A stretch of DNA of 64,000 bases from Ruminococcus sp. (GCA_015066715.1 SVNU01000002.1:1-64000); one strand, 5' to 3'; positions 42,812 through 52,142 are shown, counted from the first letter of the stretch. Program-made: numbers and translations. The notes: generated by a model from the letters alone, not told the origin.

Positions 42812-45445
42812 TTATTCTGTATATTCTTCCATTATAAAGCCTTCAAGGATATCGCCTTCCTTAATATCGGCAAATTTCTCAAGACCTATACCGCATTCGT
42901 AGTTTTTAGCAACTTCCTTAACGTCATCCTTGAATCTCTTGAGTGAGTCAATCTTATCCTCTGCAATTACAATACCGTCACGAACAACTCTGATTTCGCA
43001 CTTTCTTGTAATTTTACCGTCAATTATATATGAACCTGCAACAGTACCCACATTCGAAATCTTGTATACCTGTCTTACCTCTGCCTTACCAAGAACAACC
43101 TCTCTGAACTTAGGTGCAAGCATACCCTTCATAGCTGTTGTGATTTCTTCAATTGCATCATAGATAATTCTGTAAAGTCTTATATCTACACCGTCACGCT
43201 TTGCGCTTTCTTCCGCAACAGGGTCAGGACGAACGTTGAATCCAACAATAATAGCGTTTGAAGCTTCAGCAAGCATAACATCACTTTCGGAAACAGCACC
43301 AACGCCGCCATGAATTACCTTGACTCTTACTTCTTCATTTGTAAGCTTTTCAAGTGACTGTCTTACAGCTTCAACAGAACCCTGAACATCCGCCTTTACA
43401 ATAACAGGAAGCTCCTTGACTTCACCCTGAGCAATCTGACTGAAGAGATTGTCAAGAGTAACCTTCTGGATAGCCTTGAACTGTTCCTGTTTAGCTTCGT
43501 GCTTTCTCTGTTCAACAAGTTCCTTGGCAAGTCTTTCGTCCTCAACGGCATTGAAGGTATCACCGGCACTCGGAACTTCCGCAAGACCTGTAATTTCAAC
43601 CGGAACCGACGGACCTGCTTCGTTTATTCTTCTGCCCTTATAGTCGGTCATTACTCTTACCTTACCGACAGCAGTACCTGCAATAATTACATCACCTGTT
43701 CTTAATGTACCATTCTGTACAAGCAGTGTTGCAACAGGACCTCTGCCCTTATCAAGTCTTGCTTCGATTACAGCACCCTTTGCAAGTCTGTCAGGATTTG
43801 CCTTGAGTTCCTTCATTTCAGCAATAAGAAGCACATCCTCCAGAAGCTCGTCAATACCTTCACCTGTCTTTGCAGATACAGGTACGCACATTACATCGCC
43901 GCCCCATTCTTCAATAACAAGTCCGTGTTCTGTAAGCTCTGTCTTTACCTTTTCAGGGTTTGCAGCTTCCTTATCCATCTTGTTTACAGCTACAACTATT
44001 GAAACACCTGCAGCCTTTGCATGGTTTATGGATTCTATTGTCTGCGGCATGATACCGTCATCGGCAGCAACTACAAGGATAGCAATATCTGTAATATCCG
44101 CACCTCTTGCTCTCATTGAAGTAAAGGCTTCATGTCCGGGAGTATCAAGGAAAGTGATAAGCTTGTTCTGCACCTTTACCTGATAAGCACCGATATGCTG
44201 TGTAATACCGCCCGCTTCAGAAGCTGTAACATTCGCATGTCTGATTCTGTCAAGAAGTGATGTCTTACCGTGGTCAACGTGCCCCATAACAACAACAACA
44301 GGGCTTCTTTCCTCTGTATTCTTGCTGTCATCCTCGCTGTCGTCAATAAGACGTTCCTCAATTGTTACAATAACTTCCTTTTCAACCTTTGCGCCAAGCT
44401 CATCGGCAACAAGAGAAGCTGTATCAAAGTCAATAACCTCATTGATTGTAGCCATAACACCAAGACCCATAAGCTTCTTTATTACATCAGTTGCTGTTGC
44501 TTTAAGTCTTGTTGCAAGCTCGCCGACTGTAATTTCATCCGGAATAAGAACTTTAAGCTGCTGCTTTCTTGCTCTTTCCAGTTCAAGTCTGCGAAGCTTA
44601 TCTGCTTCAGTTTCCTTCTTGCTTGAGAATTTATTCTTGTTTCTCTGTGCAGATTTCTGATTGATTTTCTGCTTCTTTGACGAATAATTGTCCTTATGCT
44701 TGTTTGCAGGGGCAATCTGCTCATATCTTTCATTGTACTTATCAAGATTTACGTATGAGCCTCTTGTATCAACAGTTCTTCTGTTTGACTTTGAAGTGCT
44801 GTCATCCGTTGTTGTTTCAACAGACATTAATATTGAAGCTGTACCAAGCTTTGTCTTTTCAGGCTGCGGCTTTGGCTTTGACTCGGTCTTTTTCTTCTTC
44901 TGTACCGGCTGTTCAGGTCTTTTGAATCTGTCAGCCTTATCCGGCTTCCTGACTGCCGGTGCTTTTTCTTCTGCGGCAGCTTCCGGCTGTGCTTTTGATT
45001 CCTGCTTTTCTTCCGGCTTTGGCTCAGCCTTTGCCTCTGCCTTTGCCTTCTTAGGCTTTTCTTCAGCATCAGTCTTTGTCTTTTTGTTTTTTTCTTCAGC
45101 ATCTGCCTTCGCCTTTGTCTTTTTAGGCTTTTCTTCGGCATCTGCCTTGGCTTTTGACTTTTTAGGCTTTTCCTCTGCCTTTGCAGCCGTCTTTTTAGCC
45201 GGTTTTTTTTCTTCCGTCTGTTCAGCAGGCTGTTCCGACTTTGCGTTCTTTGAGTCAAAGTATTCGTTGAAGCTATCCACCTGATTATTCTGTGAATAAT
45301 ACTCAAGAATATAATTCATTTCATCCTCTGTAAGAGAAGTTGTATTTTTTCTCTTTACATTGTCGTATTTTTCAAGCAGGTCTATAAGCTCCTGATTGTC
45401 GAGCTTTAAATCCTTTGCTGCTTCTGCAAGCTTTGTTTTCTTCAT
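42812..45445 (-). CDS. infB: translation initiation factor IF-2
   Basis: An 877-residue GTPase that delivers initiator tRNA to the ribosome. The N-terminal IF2N domain ([24 protein letters not shown]) is followed by a long charged region (about 70-190) made of imperfect 15-residue [13 protein letters not shown] units, then the second IF2N and the G domain ([28 protein letters not shown]) and domains II-IV. The start has GGAGGGTTTCGCC upstream. It lies within the nusA operon. Confidence 0.98.
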   Translation of the reverse strand: MKKTKLAEAAKDLKLDNQELIDLLEKYDNVKRKNTTSLTEDEMNYILEYYSQNNQVDSFNEYFDSKNAKSEQPAEQTEEKKPAKKTAAKAEEKPKKSKAKADAEEKPKKTKAKADAEEKNKKTKTDAEEKPKKAKAEAKAEPKPEEKQESKAQPEAAAEEKAPAVRKPDKADRFKRPEQPVQKKKKTESKPKPQPEKTKLGTASILMSVETTTDDSTSKSNRRTVDTRGSYVNLDKYNERYEQIAPANKHKDNYSSKKQKINQKSAQRNKNKFSSKKETEADKLRRLELERARKQQLKVLIPDEITVGELATRLKATATDVIKKLMGLGVMATINEVIDFDTASLVADELGAKVEKEVIVTIEERLIDDSEDDSKNTEERSPVVVVMGHVDHGKTSLLDRIRHANVTASEAGGITQHIGAYQVKVQNKLITFLDTPGHEAFTSMRARGADITDIAILVVAADDGIMPQTIESINHAKAAGVSIVVAVNKMDKEAANPEKVKTELTEHGLVIEEWGGDVMCVPVSAKTGEGIDELLEDVLLIAEMKELKANPDRLAKGAVIEARLDKGRGPVATLLVQNGTLRTGDVIIAGTAVGKVRVMTDYKGRRINEAGPSVPVEITGLAEVPSAGDTFNAVEDERLAKELVEQRKHEAKQEQFKAIQKVTLDNLFSQIAQGEVKELPVIVKADVQGSVEAVRQSLEKLTNEEVRVKVIHGGVGAVSESDVMLAEASNAIIVGFNVRPDPVAEESAKRDGVDIRLYRIIYDAIEEITTAMKGMLAPKFREVVLGKAEVRQVYKISNVGTVAGSYIIDGKITRKCEIRVVRDGIVIAEDKIDSLKRFKDDVKEVAKNYECGIGLEKFADIKEGDILEGFIMEEYTE

Positions 45446-45507
45446 AGGCGAAACCCTCCGTTATATTATTTTATGCCTGCGGTTTTTGCTCGCCGCTTAT
45501 AATAATT

Positions 45508-45861
45508 TTACTGTTCACTTTTTTTCTTCATACTTCTCGGAACTGTCGCTTTGACAACCTCGCCAAGTTCTTCAAAACGTTTTGCAAAGCCGAAGTCGGC
45601 AATAGCCATAACCACAGCTTCTTTACCGAGTGCATCAAAAACATCATCGGAATCAATACCGATTTTTATAATTTTTGTACCTGTGTTACTGCAGAAAAAC
45701 TTTACTTCCTTGAGCGTTTTCAGTGATATATTATCAGCAACAACAACACAGGATACTCCTTTTTCAATAGCCGCTTCCTTTACGGCGTCAAACCCCATTA
45801 TGACTCTGCCGGATTTACGGCACATCGTAAGTAAATTAATCGCTTTTTGCTGTGAGTTCAT
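45508..45861 (-). CDS. L7Ae-family RNA-binding protein YlxQ
   Basis: A 117-residue ribosomal L7Ae/L30e/Gadd45-fold protein. NLLTMCRKSGRVIMGFDAVKEA and the LKEVKFFCSNTGTKI segment are typical. It binds kink-turn RNA in related species. It overlaps the end of ylxR by 26 bases and precedes infB, the standard order. Confidence 0.93.
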   Translation of the reverse strand: MNSQQKAINLLTMCRKSGRVIMGFDAVKEAAIEKGVSCVVVADNISLKTLKEVKFFCSNTGTKIIKIGIDSDDVFDALGKEAVVMAIADFGFAKRFEELGEVVKATVPRSMKKKSEQ

Positions 45862-46108
45862 ATTCCATCTCCTCGTAAACTTCCTTTTCTATTTTACAGG
45901 AGAAGCTTTTCTCAAAGCGTCGTGACTTCCTTGCACTCTGAAAGCATTCTGTATTTTTACAGATATAAGCTCCTCGTCCGGACTTTTTACCTGTAAAATC
46001 AAGAGAGATTTCACCCTCCGGCGATTTTACAACCCTTATCATTTCTTTTTTTGGCTTCATTTCATTACAGCCAAGGCACATTCTCATAGGAATTTTTTTA
46101 GTTTTCAT
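45836..46108 (-). CDS. YlxR family (DUF448) protein
   Basis: A 90-residue YlxR protein. RMCLGCNEMKPKKEMIRVVK and KSGRGAYICKNTECF mark the family, which is thought to bind RNA or nucleoid DNA. It lies between nusA and ylxQ as in most Firmicutes. Confidence 0.95.
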   Translation of the reverse strand: MKTKKIPMRMCLGCNEMKPKKEMIRVVKSPEGEISLDFTGKKSGRGAYICKNTECFQSARKSRRFEKSFSCKIEKEVYEEMEYELTAKSD

Positions 46109-46128
46109 AACTATTCACCTTGAAAATA

Positions 46129-47241
46129 TCAGTTTTCGTCTTCAGCGTTTTCTTCAGCTTCCGGTGTTTCCTCAACTGCTTTTTCTGTAATTTTAAGATT
46201 TATGTCAAGCTCCGGCTTGATATCAATCTTATATCCGGTAAGCTTTGCTGCAAGCTTTGCATTCTGCCCTCTGTTGCCGATTGCAAGTGAGAGCTGGTCA
46301 TTTGGTACAATAACACTGCATTCCTTTGTTTCACCCTCTGAAAGCGTTACGCTGAGTACCTTTGCCGGAGCAAGCGCTCTTGCAACAAATTCTGCCGGGT
46401 CTTCACTGTAAACGATAATATCAATCTTTTCACCACGAAGCTCATCAACAATCGCCTGAATTCTTGTTCTCTTAGGCCCGATACATGCACCCACAGGGTC
46501 AACATTTTCATCCCTTGAGGTTACGGCGATTTTTGTTCTTGCGCCAGCTTCTCTTGAAATAGACTTTATTTCAACAATACCGTCATATATTTCAGGTACT
46601 TCATTTTCAAAAAGTCTTTTTACAAGGTCTCTGTGTGCTCTTGAAATCTTGATAATAGGCTTCTTTGTCTTGTTTGCAATACCTGTAACATAAACCTTTA
46701 CCTTGTCGCCTTCCTTAAAGCGCTCACCCGGAATCTGTTCATTTCTGAAAAGGTAAAGCTCTGTTTTATCGTAAAGTACAGTCACCGTACCTCTTGCAGG
46801 TTCAACCTGTGAAACCTCAACGGTAATACATTCATTTTCCTTATCCTGGAACTGATTTAAAACATTTTCACGGTTGATTTCTCTCAAATCACCCTTTATG
46901 GACTGCTTTGCTGACTGCGCCGCCGCTCTGCCAAGGCATGACGCATCAAGCGGCCACTCAATTGTATCACCGATATAAGTATCAGGCTTTAAGGTTTTTG
47001 CCTCATCAATGTTTATTTCGTTTTCATCAATCGGTTCATCCTCAATAACTGTTTTGATGATAAACATTTCAAATTTCTTTTTCTGCGGATCAATATCAAC
47101 TCTGATATTATCTTCAACGTATGGAAATGCTTTTCTGATTGCTTTTAAAAGAGCTGATCTGACTTTTTCCACAATCACTTCAGTTTCCACACTGTTTTCA
47201 CTTTCGATAAGCGAAAGTGCTTCAAAAAAACCTTTGTTCAT
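46129..47241 (-). CDS. nusA: transcription termination/antitermination factor NusA
   Basis: A 370-residue factor binding RNA polymerase and nascent RNA. N-terminal domain (1-125), S1 (about 135-200, VEPARGTVTVLYDKTE), and two KH domains (GACIGPKRTRIQAIVDEL, and AIGNRGQNAKLAAKLTGYKID), ending in an acidic tail. It lacks the C-terminal repeats of E. coli, as usual in Firmicutes. Confidence 0.97.
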   Translation of the reverse strand: MNKGFFEALSLIESENSVETEVIVEKVRSALLKAIRKAFPYVEDNIRVDIDPQKKKFEMFIIKTVIEDEPIDENEINIDEAKTLKPDTYIGDTIEWPLDASCLGRAAAQSAKQSIKGDLREINRENVLNQFQDKENECITVEVSQVEPARGTVTVLYDKTELYLFRNEQIPGERFKEGDKVKVYVTGIANKTKKPIIKISRAHRDLVKRLFENEVPEIYDGIVEIKSISREAGARTKIAVTSRDENVDPVGACIGPKRTRIQAIVDELRGEKIDIIVYSEDPAEFVARALAPAKVLSVTLSEGETKECSVIVPNDQLSLAIGNRGQNAKLAAKLTGYKIDIKPELDINLKITEKAVEETPEAEENAEDEN

Positions 47242-47262
47242 TTTTCCTAAACCCTTCCTTTA

Positions 47263-47760
47263 TTATAAATATTCATCAAAATCCTCGTAAAGCCTTACAG
47301 TGGCAATATCCGAAAGAAGTACAGTCTTTGCTGCCGCTTCATCCGTTTCAACAGGAAACGCAAGCTGCAGCGACTCCTTATCAAAGCCCGAAAGCTTTGC
47401 TGTAAAGTCCTTTACACCATCCAGCGCTTTAAAAAGCTTTACCGTAACAAGCTTACCGAGTGAAGCTTTAAAATGCGATTCCCTGATAAGCTCCCTTTCA
47501 AGTCCTGCCGAACCCACTTCCAGAAAATATCCCTGTGAAATAGGGTCTTTTTCATCAAGCAGGTCACTGAGCGGACGGCTTACAGCTTCACAGTCATCAA
47601 TAGTAACGCCTTCCTCCCTGTCAATAAACACACGCAGGTACCAGGACGCACCCTCTTTTTCAAATCTTACATCCCAGATTTCACTGCCGCACTCATCGGC
47701 AATCGGTTTTGCAAGGTCGAAAACAATCTGCTCGGTAGCCCCGAATTTTTTCATTTTCAT
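47263..47760 (-). CDS. rimP: ribosome maturation factor RimP
   Basis: A 165-residue protein needed for 30S assembly. CGSEIWDVRFEKEGASWYLRVFIDREEGVTIDDCEAVSRPLSDLLDE shows the N-domain (read as GASWYLRVFIDREEGVTIDD), with YFLEVGSAGLERELI following. ATG 47760 is chosen after ACAGGAGATTG; the open frame reaches 47793. It heads the nusA operon. Confidence 0.94.
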   Translation of the reverse strand: MKMKKFGATEQIVFDLAKPIADECGSEIWDVRFEKEGASWYLRVFIDREEGVTIDDCEAVSRPLSDLLDEKDPISQGYFLEVGSAGLERELIRESHFKASLGKLVTVKLFKALDGVKDFTAKLSGFDKESLQLAFPVETDEAAAKTVLLSDIATVRLYEDFDEYL

Positions 47761-47842
47761 AAAACACAATCTCCTGTCTGAGCCGCTGAACAACAGTAAA
47801 TAATACTGTTATTGCGCTTTGCTCCCATATACATAAGAAAGA

Positions 47843-47865
47843 CCGGAAGTTTTCCGGTCTTTAGC
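47843..47865 (-). promoter_or_regulatory. hairpin in the rimP-nusA operon leader
   Basis: Stem AAGACCGGAA / TTCCGGTCTT on the leader RNA, shortly after the predicted start and followed by a short U-rich run (TTTCTTA). It may attenuate the operon or terminate transcripts; another imperfect stem follows at about 47795-47815. Confidence 0.5.
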
Positions 47866-47886
47866 TTACATTATCATTCTTTTTAT

Positions 47887-47915
47887 ATTATAACACTTTT
47901 AAGAAATAAAATCAA
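47887..47915 (-). promoter_or_regulatory. promoter of the rimP-nusA-infB operon
   Basis: TTGATT (47910-47915), 17-base spacer, TATAAT (47887-47892) on the minus strand. Confidence 0.8.
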
Positions 47916-47962
47916 GTGTTTTTTCATTTTTTTTAATTTTTCTTTGTTTTGTGTTTGTGTTA

Positions 47963-48169
47963 TTATCCTTTCTTCGCCAAATCCCTTGCAATCTGAGCGC
48001 AGTCGCTTACTGTCACAGCTCCATCACCGTTGGCATCACCGACAATTACAATTTCAGGAGTACCATTTAAATATGTTATCATGTCGACAGGCAAATTAAC
48101 TGTCTGAATTTCAAATGAAGTCCCGCCATTTATTTCAACATATTCAAAAGGCCTGTATATGATGTCCAT
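47963..48169 (-). pseudogene. remnant of a dockerin protein
   Basis: A 68-residue frame that ends in a single dockerin half (DANGDGAVTVSDCAQIARDL) with no second repeat and no signal peptide. It begins 17 bases after the stop of the 48187-48654 membrane gene, without a good ribosome binding site, and in frame the preceding codon run is closed by TAA. It looks like the tail of a lost or truncated dockerin gene, although a short functional half-dockerin cannot be excluded. Confidence 0.55.
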
Positions 48170-48186
48170 GGAAGTATATGCGTCAT

Positions 48187-48654
48187 TTATTTTTCCGTTT
48201 TATTCTTTTTTGAAATTCCGGCTGCACCTATAAAGCAAACGCATAGGCACAACGAAATTGCAAAAGGAAATTTACCTGCAATCTGCTCCCAGCAAACCAA
48301 CAGAAATAAAGGCGCATCGTCAATATTCAAAGAAAATGTTACAGTAAAATATATATCCTGATAAATCTCAGTAATATATAATAAGAGAATAATCAAAAAT
48401 GCAATCAGACTGCCGAGCATATATTTTCGTGCAGAATCTTTATTCTCAGCAATAATGTTTTTTCGCTTCTTTCTTATTATAAGTCCAACCGAAATTATTA
48501 AAACTATTTGCAAAATACTGTTTATCAGCTCATAATAACCATTGACCTCTTTACCGTGTTCCACAAACTGATTCAGCATCAAAAAATTTATAAATATAAA
48601 TGGTACAAATATTATGCAAACAGCCCAGATACAATTAAATACAATTTTGCTCAT
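48187..48654 (-). CDS. four-helix membrane protein, function unknown
   Basis: A 155-residue membrane protein with about four hydrophobic segments (near 3-25, 37-57, 72-95 and 115-148) and a basic loop RKKRKNII between the second and third. The frame opens at 48696, but ATG 48654 has AAAGGAGGA upstream and starts the first helix. I do not recognise the family. It has its own promoter; the dockerin remnant follows. Confidence 0.7.
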   Translation of the reverse strand: MSKIVFNCIWAVCIIFVPFIFINFLMLNQFVEHGKEVNGYYELINSILQIVLIISVGLIIRKKRKNIIAENKDSARKYMLGSLIAFLIILLLYITEIYQDIYFTVTFSLNIDDAPLFLLVCWEQIAGKFPFAISLCLCVCFIGAAGISKKNKTEK

Positions 48655-48722
48655 AACATAATCCTCCTTTCGGATTAATATTTTTCTGTAAAACAATAAT
48701 TGATTATTTTGTTTATAACAAT

Positions 48723-48751
48723 ATTATACAGCACACCAAAAGAAAAGTCAA
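48723..48751 (-). promoter_or_regulatory. promoter of the four-helix membrane protein
   Basis: TTGACT (48746-48751), 17-base spacer, TATAAT (48723-48728) on the minus strand. Confidence 0.7.
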
Positions 48752-48832
48752 CACATTTAAAATAATTAATTGTATAATCTTATTTACAATTTGTTAACAA
48801 TTAATATTTTGTTGTACACAATGCACAAAAAT

Positions 48833-49405
48833 GGTTCTTTTCAGAACCGTTTGACTTTTGAAGGTGGAAATATATATTTATCTTTCTGTTTATATTCTTT
48901 ACTTTTCTTGCTTGCACAAGAAAAGTAACAAAAGAATGCATACACTTTTTTCTTTTCTCGAAAAGAAAAAAGTCAGCAAAAAAGAAAAAATTCCTTACAT
49001 AAATTTGTTGCTTAAATAATAATGTTTCCCTGTACCTGTCAACTTCATAATTACATAATTAAAAGTCCAACTATACATGAGTACAACAAAACAGAATATG
49101 CCAGACCAAAATTACAAGCTTTCTCAAGCTATAGCTTAATTTGCGTGGAGAATTGCGTTTTATGCAGACTATCTGCAACAGTTTACTTTTTATCGGGTAT
49201 GGTAGTTCTTTTAATAGGAAACAGTCTGAATTCACTCACAGTTTTAAGTATTATTTTCTTTGTTCAAACTTTCTTTTTATAAGAAAGTTTGTGCATTTCT
49301 TTGTTACTTTCTTTGTGCAAGCAAAGAAAGTTAATAACAAGATTGGAAAGAAAAATATAAATTTATCTGTTTATATATTTTCAAACGGCTCTGAAAGAAC
49401 CGTTT
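48833..49405 (+). repeat. large dispersed repeat element, copy B
   Basis: Reverse-complement partner of 4351-4947. Left arm: hairpins at 48833-48848 (GGTTCT/AGAACC), about 48900-48929 (TACTTTTCTTG/CAAGAAAAGTA) and 48951-48975. Right arm, inverted: about 49274-49289, 49304-49334 (ACTTTCTTTG / CAAAGAAAGT) and 49383-49405. The two arms match each other inverted over about 90 bases, with a ~300-base core between. No coding capacity with a start site is seen. The remaining part of the 812-base gene-free stretch (48655-49467) holds the promoter above. Confidence 0.75.
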
Positions 49406-49467
49406 AAAAATATATTGAATTTATTGCTGAAGTTAAGAAAACTTGCAAAGTATAATAATTACACGCT

Positions 49468-49983
49468 CTAATACTTCAGGCTTTTTTCTGCTTTTTCAAG
49501 AGCCTTTACTATCGGCAGTATAAGCAGTCCGCAGAAAAAATTACTTATCCCGTGAATGCAGTCATAAGGGAAACCGGCAGCTATCCACGAAAGCATCTGC
49601 CTGAAATCCAGTCCGAACAGTATCATCTGCGCCGGTGCATAAAGTACACCGAACAAAAATCCGTGCAGCGAGCACACTGTCATATACACCACCGGCTTTA
49701 TCCTTGTCGGGATATTTTTGGGAAGCAGCATAACTGCTCCCCAAAGTACCGTCCATATATAAAGATACGGAATCCACCATACCGAAAAACCGCCGAACAG
49801 TCCGTTTAAAAAAACGTAGGTATAAATTGCATAAAGTGCTTTTTTTCTGTAAACAAGTGTAATTGCAATTGTAAAAACGCCAAGAAGATGTATATTCGGC
49901 AAAGACTCCATTAAAACCTTTGAAACATACATCACCGCTCCAAGCATTGCAAAAACGGTAACTTCACGAACACTTAGCTTCAA
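49468..49983 (-). CDS. ECF transporter S component, probably corrinoid
   Basis: A 171-residue integral membrane protein of ECF vitamin-transporter S-component type, with five to six helices (EVTVFAMLGAVMYVSKVLME, and a C-terminal SNFFCGLLILPIVKAL). It overlaps the DUF4430 lipoprotein stop as ATGA and lies in a transcript led by a cobalamin riboswitch, so a corrinoid is the likely substrate. The A, A' and T components of the ECF complex are not nearby and would be shared. Confidence 0.82.
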   Translation of the reverse strand: MKLSVREVTVFAMLGAVMYVSKVLMESLPNIHLLGVFTIAITLVYRKKALYAIYTYVFLNGLFGGFSVWWIPYLYIWTVLWGAVMLLPKNIPTRIKPVVYMTVCSLHGFLFGVLYAPAQMILFGLDFRQMLSWIAAGFPYDCIHGISNFFCGLLILPIVKALEKAEKSLKY

Positions 49984-50435
49984 CCTTTTTCCGCCTTAAA
50001 TTCATATGTTTTGCCGTCTTCAATATCTGTCATGTCAACACCTGTCTGAGCATATTCTCCATTGATTAAAAACGACCAGTAATAGCCATCTGTGTCAAAA
50101 TCAAGGGTTTCACCATCTACAGTCTTTACATAAAGGCCATAATCCCCATCATCACCGCTGATAAGCTCTGCATCAAGAAGTGCCTCACCCACTGTTGTCT
50201 TATCAGTTGATACTTCATACTGCTTCTGACTTCCGTCCTTGTGGGTTACGGTAAAATCAAAGCTTGTCTGCCCCTCACCCACAGAAATAATGTCTGCCGT
50301 GCTGCTTTCTGATACCGATGCTGATGAGCTTTCTTCTTTGTCGTCACATCCTATTGTAAGTGGTGCCATAGCCGCAATAAGCATTATACAAAGGGAGCCT
50401 GACAAAAATCTTTTAAAATTTCCTGTCTTTTTCAT
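49980..50435 (-). CDS. DUF4430 lipoprotein, probable corrinoid-binding partner
   Basis: A 151-residue lipoprotein. Signal peptide with lipobox TIGC near residue 30, a Ser-rich linker, then a DUF4430 domain (VGEALLDAELISGDDGDYGLYVKTVDG, GYYWSFLINGEYAQTGVDMTDIEDG; pieces given here are VGEALLDAELIS and GYYWSFLINGEYAQTGVD). DUF4430 resembles the beta domain of animal cobalamin-binding intrinsic factor. Under a cobalamin riboswitch and coupled to an ECF S component, it may catch corrinoids outside the cell. AAAGGAG lies upstream of the ATG. Confidence 0.85.
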   Translation of the reverse strand: MKKTGNFKRFLSGSLCIMLIAAMAPLTIGCDDKEESSSASVSESSTADIISVGEGQTSFDFTVTHKDGSQKQYEVSTDKTTVGEALLDAELISGDDGDYGLYVKTVDGETLDFDTDGYYWSFLINGEYAQTGVDMTDIEDGKTYEFKAEKG

Positions 50436-50533
50436 TTGAATATACTCCTTTAAATTTACTTTCCTGTACCGGCGCTCGCAGTATAATATAGGAATTTGTC
50501 AATCCGGATATTCCGACTCTGTACAGAATTTTT

Positions 50534-50690
50534 CGTCTTCCCGAAAAGCTTCAGTGACCTGTCGTTTTGTATTGCGGCATACAAAACCAGAAAAATTCCA
50601 TTGGCAATACCATACAATAATTGTGTAATACTCCCTTGTACATCACGGCGACGGGCTCGTACAGGATTTACACCTGTTTCCCCGAACCGA
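50534..50690 (-). promoter_or_regulatory. cobalamin riboswitch
   Basis: Minus-strand RNA shows the conserved order GGGGAAACAGGTGTAAATCC (50660-50682), then GAGCCCGTCGCCGTGA, the B12-box-like GGTCACTGAAGC and GGGAAGACG at the 3' end (50534-50542). It leads the DUF4430/ECF genes, so they should be repressed when cobalamin is plentiful. A further stem (GGAAT...ATTCC, about 50490-50516) may form the expression platform. Confidence 0.9.
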
Positions 50691-50697
50691 CTTTTTT

Positions 50698-50726
50698 ATT
50701 TTATCATACAATCTGTTATTTTGCAA
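50698..50726 (-). promoter_or_regulatory. promoter of the cobalamin riboswitch transcript
   Basis: TTGCAA (50721-50726), 17-base spacer, TAAAAT (50698-50703) on the minus strand. Confidence 0.65.
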
Positions 50727-50739
50727 GTCATAACAAAAA

Positions 50740-50767
50740 AGCAGATTCTGATAATGCAGAATCTGCT
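50740..50767 (-). terminator. terminator of spoVS
   Basis: Perfect stem AGCAGATTCTG / CAGAATCTGCT followed by TTTTTT on the minus strand. Confidence 0.9.
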
Positions 50768-50802
50768 TTCATTACATTAATAGTCAACCATACAGGATAT
50801 AC

Positions 50803-51063
50803 TTATCTCTGTTCGCAAATAAGCTTTATGGCTGTTCTTTCCTCGCCGTCAATAGTTATGTTTGCAAATGCAGGAATACAAATTAAATCCACACCGATTG
50901 GCGCAAGATAACCTCTTGCAATTGCAATGGATTTGATAGCCTGATTTGCAGCACCGGCACCTACCGCCTGAACTTCAACGGCTTTCTGTTCACGGATTAC
51001 ACCGGCAATCGCACCGGCAACTGAATTCGGGGAAGAGTGTGATGAAACTTTTAAAATTTCCAT
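50803..51063 (-). CDS. spoVS: stage V sporulation protein S
   Basis: An 86-residue Alba-fold protein required for normal spore formation in Bacillus. MEILKVSSHSSPNSVAGAIAG and AVGAGAANQAIKSIAIARGYLAP are near-invariant in the family. ATG 51063 with GGAGGTC upstream gives the standard 86-residue length; the frame extends to 51078. It follows ymdB, as in Bacillus. Confidence 0.97.
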   Translation of the reverse strand: MEILKVSSHSSPNSVAGAIAGVIREQKAVEVQAVGAGAANQAIKSIAIARGYLAPIGVDLICIPAFANITIDGEERTAIKLICEQR

Positions 51064-51184
51064 TGTAATGACCTCCAATAAAATTTTTTGTTGAGTTTAC
51101 TTGCGATATAATTCCCTTTCTATCATATTGTCATTATACACTAAAAAAAATATAATTGCAATAGTTTTACATAAATATTGTTCA

Positions 51185-51952
51185 TTATCTCTCAATAATA
51201 CGTGAAATATTTGTACATTTTCCTGTTTTTTCATCAAATGTGATAACAACTCCATTGATAAAACAGGATGATTCAGCCTCTGTAAACCTTACAGGAAATT
51301 TAAATCTCTGCTTATCAACTGCCGCTTTTATATCAACACCCAAAACAGACAATTCCGGCCCTGTCATTCCGGCGTCAGTTATATAACCGGTATGTCCTCC
51401 TAAAATAATTTCGTCAGATGTCTGTACATGTGTATGAGTTCCCATAACAGCCGTAACCTTACCTGTCAGAAAATGCCCCATTGCTTTTTTCTCCGCAGTA
51501 GCTTCCGCATGGAAATCCAGAAAAATATTAGGAGTGTTTATTTCCCCAAGCAGCTTTTCTACGGTTGTAAAAGGATTATCCAGCGCTTCCATATAAACCG
51601 TACCCATAAGGTTTATTACAGCAATGTCAAAATATCCGCAATCGAGTATACAGACACCTTTACCAATACACCCGTCAGGGTAATTCGCAGGGCGCAGAAT
51701 ATTATCATTGTCATAAATACTCATGGAATCACGCCGCTTAAAGCAATGATTACCTGTAGTAATAACATCAGCTCCGCAGTTTAAAAGCATATCTGCCGAA
51801 AATTTCGTAATGCCGTTATTCTGCGCAGAGTTTTCGCCGTTTATCACAGTGAAATCTATATTATGCTTTTTTCTGATATCATATATTTTTTCTTTAAGAA
51901 AGTCGCAGCCGCTCTTTCCGACCACATCACCTATAAATAATAATTTTTTCAT
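51185..51952 (-). CDS. ymdB: YmdB-type metallophosphoesterase
   Basis: A 255-residue phosphodiesterase of the TIGR00282 family. FIGDVVGKSGCDFLK, NGENSAQNNGIT, TTGNHCF, DFHAEATAEKKAMG and GTHTHVQTSDE carry the metal ligands. In Bacillus YmdB hydrolyses cyclic nucleotides and affects biofilm and motility fate. It lies next to spoVS as in Bacillus; the rny gene is not present upstream. Confidence 0.95.
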   Translation of the reverse strand: MKKLLFIGDVVGKSGCDFLKEKIYDIRKKHNIDFTVINGENSAQNNGITKFSADMLLNCGADVITTGNHCFKRRDSMSIYDNDNILRPANYPDGCIGKGVCILDCGYFDIAVINLMGTVYMEALDNPFTTVEKLLGEINTPNIFLDFHAEATAEKKAMGHFLTGKVTAVMGTHTHVQTSDEIILGGHTGYITDAGMTGPELSVLGVDIKAAVDKQRFKFPVRFTEAESSCFINGVVITFDEKTGKCTNISRIIER

Positions 51953-52027
51953 TTTCTCACCCTAATAATTATAACAACAGCAAAGGGATGTGTCAATATC
52001 TTTTTGATAAAATTTTTGCAAAAAAAC

Positions 52028-52051
52028 AGCGAACCCTTGTATGGGTTCGCT
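52028..52051 (-). terminator. terminator downstream of nifJ
   Basis: Stem AGCGAACCC / GGGTTCGCT followed by TTTTTT on the minus strand, about 90 bases after the nifJ stop. Confidence 0.75.
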
Positions 52052-52142
52052 GCTGCGTTTTTTCCGAACACTGCATTGTACTGCACTGCTGTTCGTTTTA
52101 CGCCGTTTATATAATCTAAAGAGCGAGATTATAAACTTTTAA

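Noticed and set aside
44688-45284. 198-codon Phe/Ala/Ser-rich ORF
   Set aside because: Antisense shadow of the repeated charged linker of infB.
49022-49407. Two overlapping ORFs in repeat copy B
   Set aside because: Same reason: translation of repeat arms, without ribosome binding sites.
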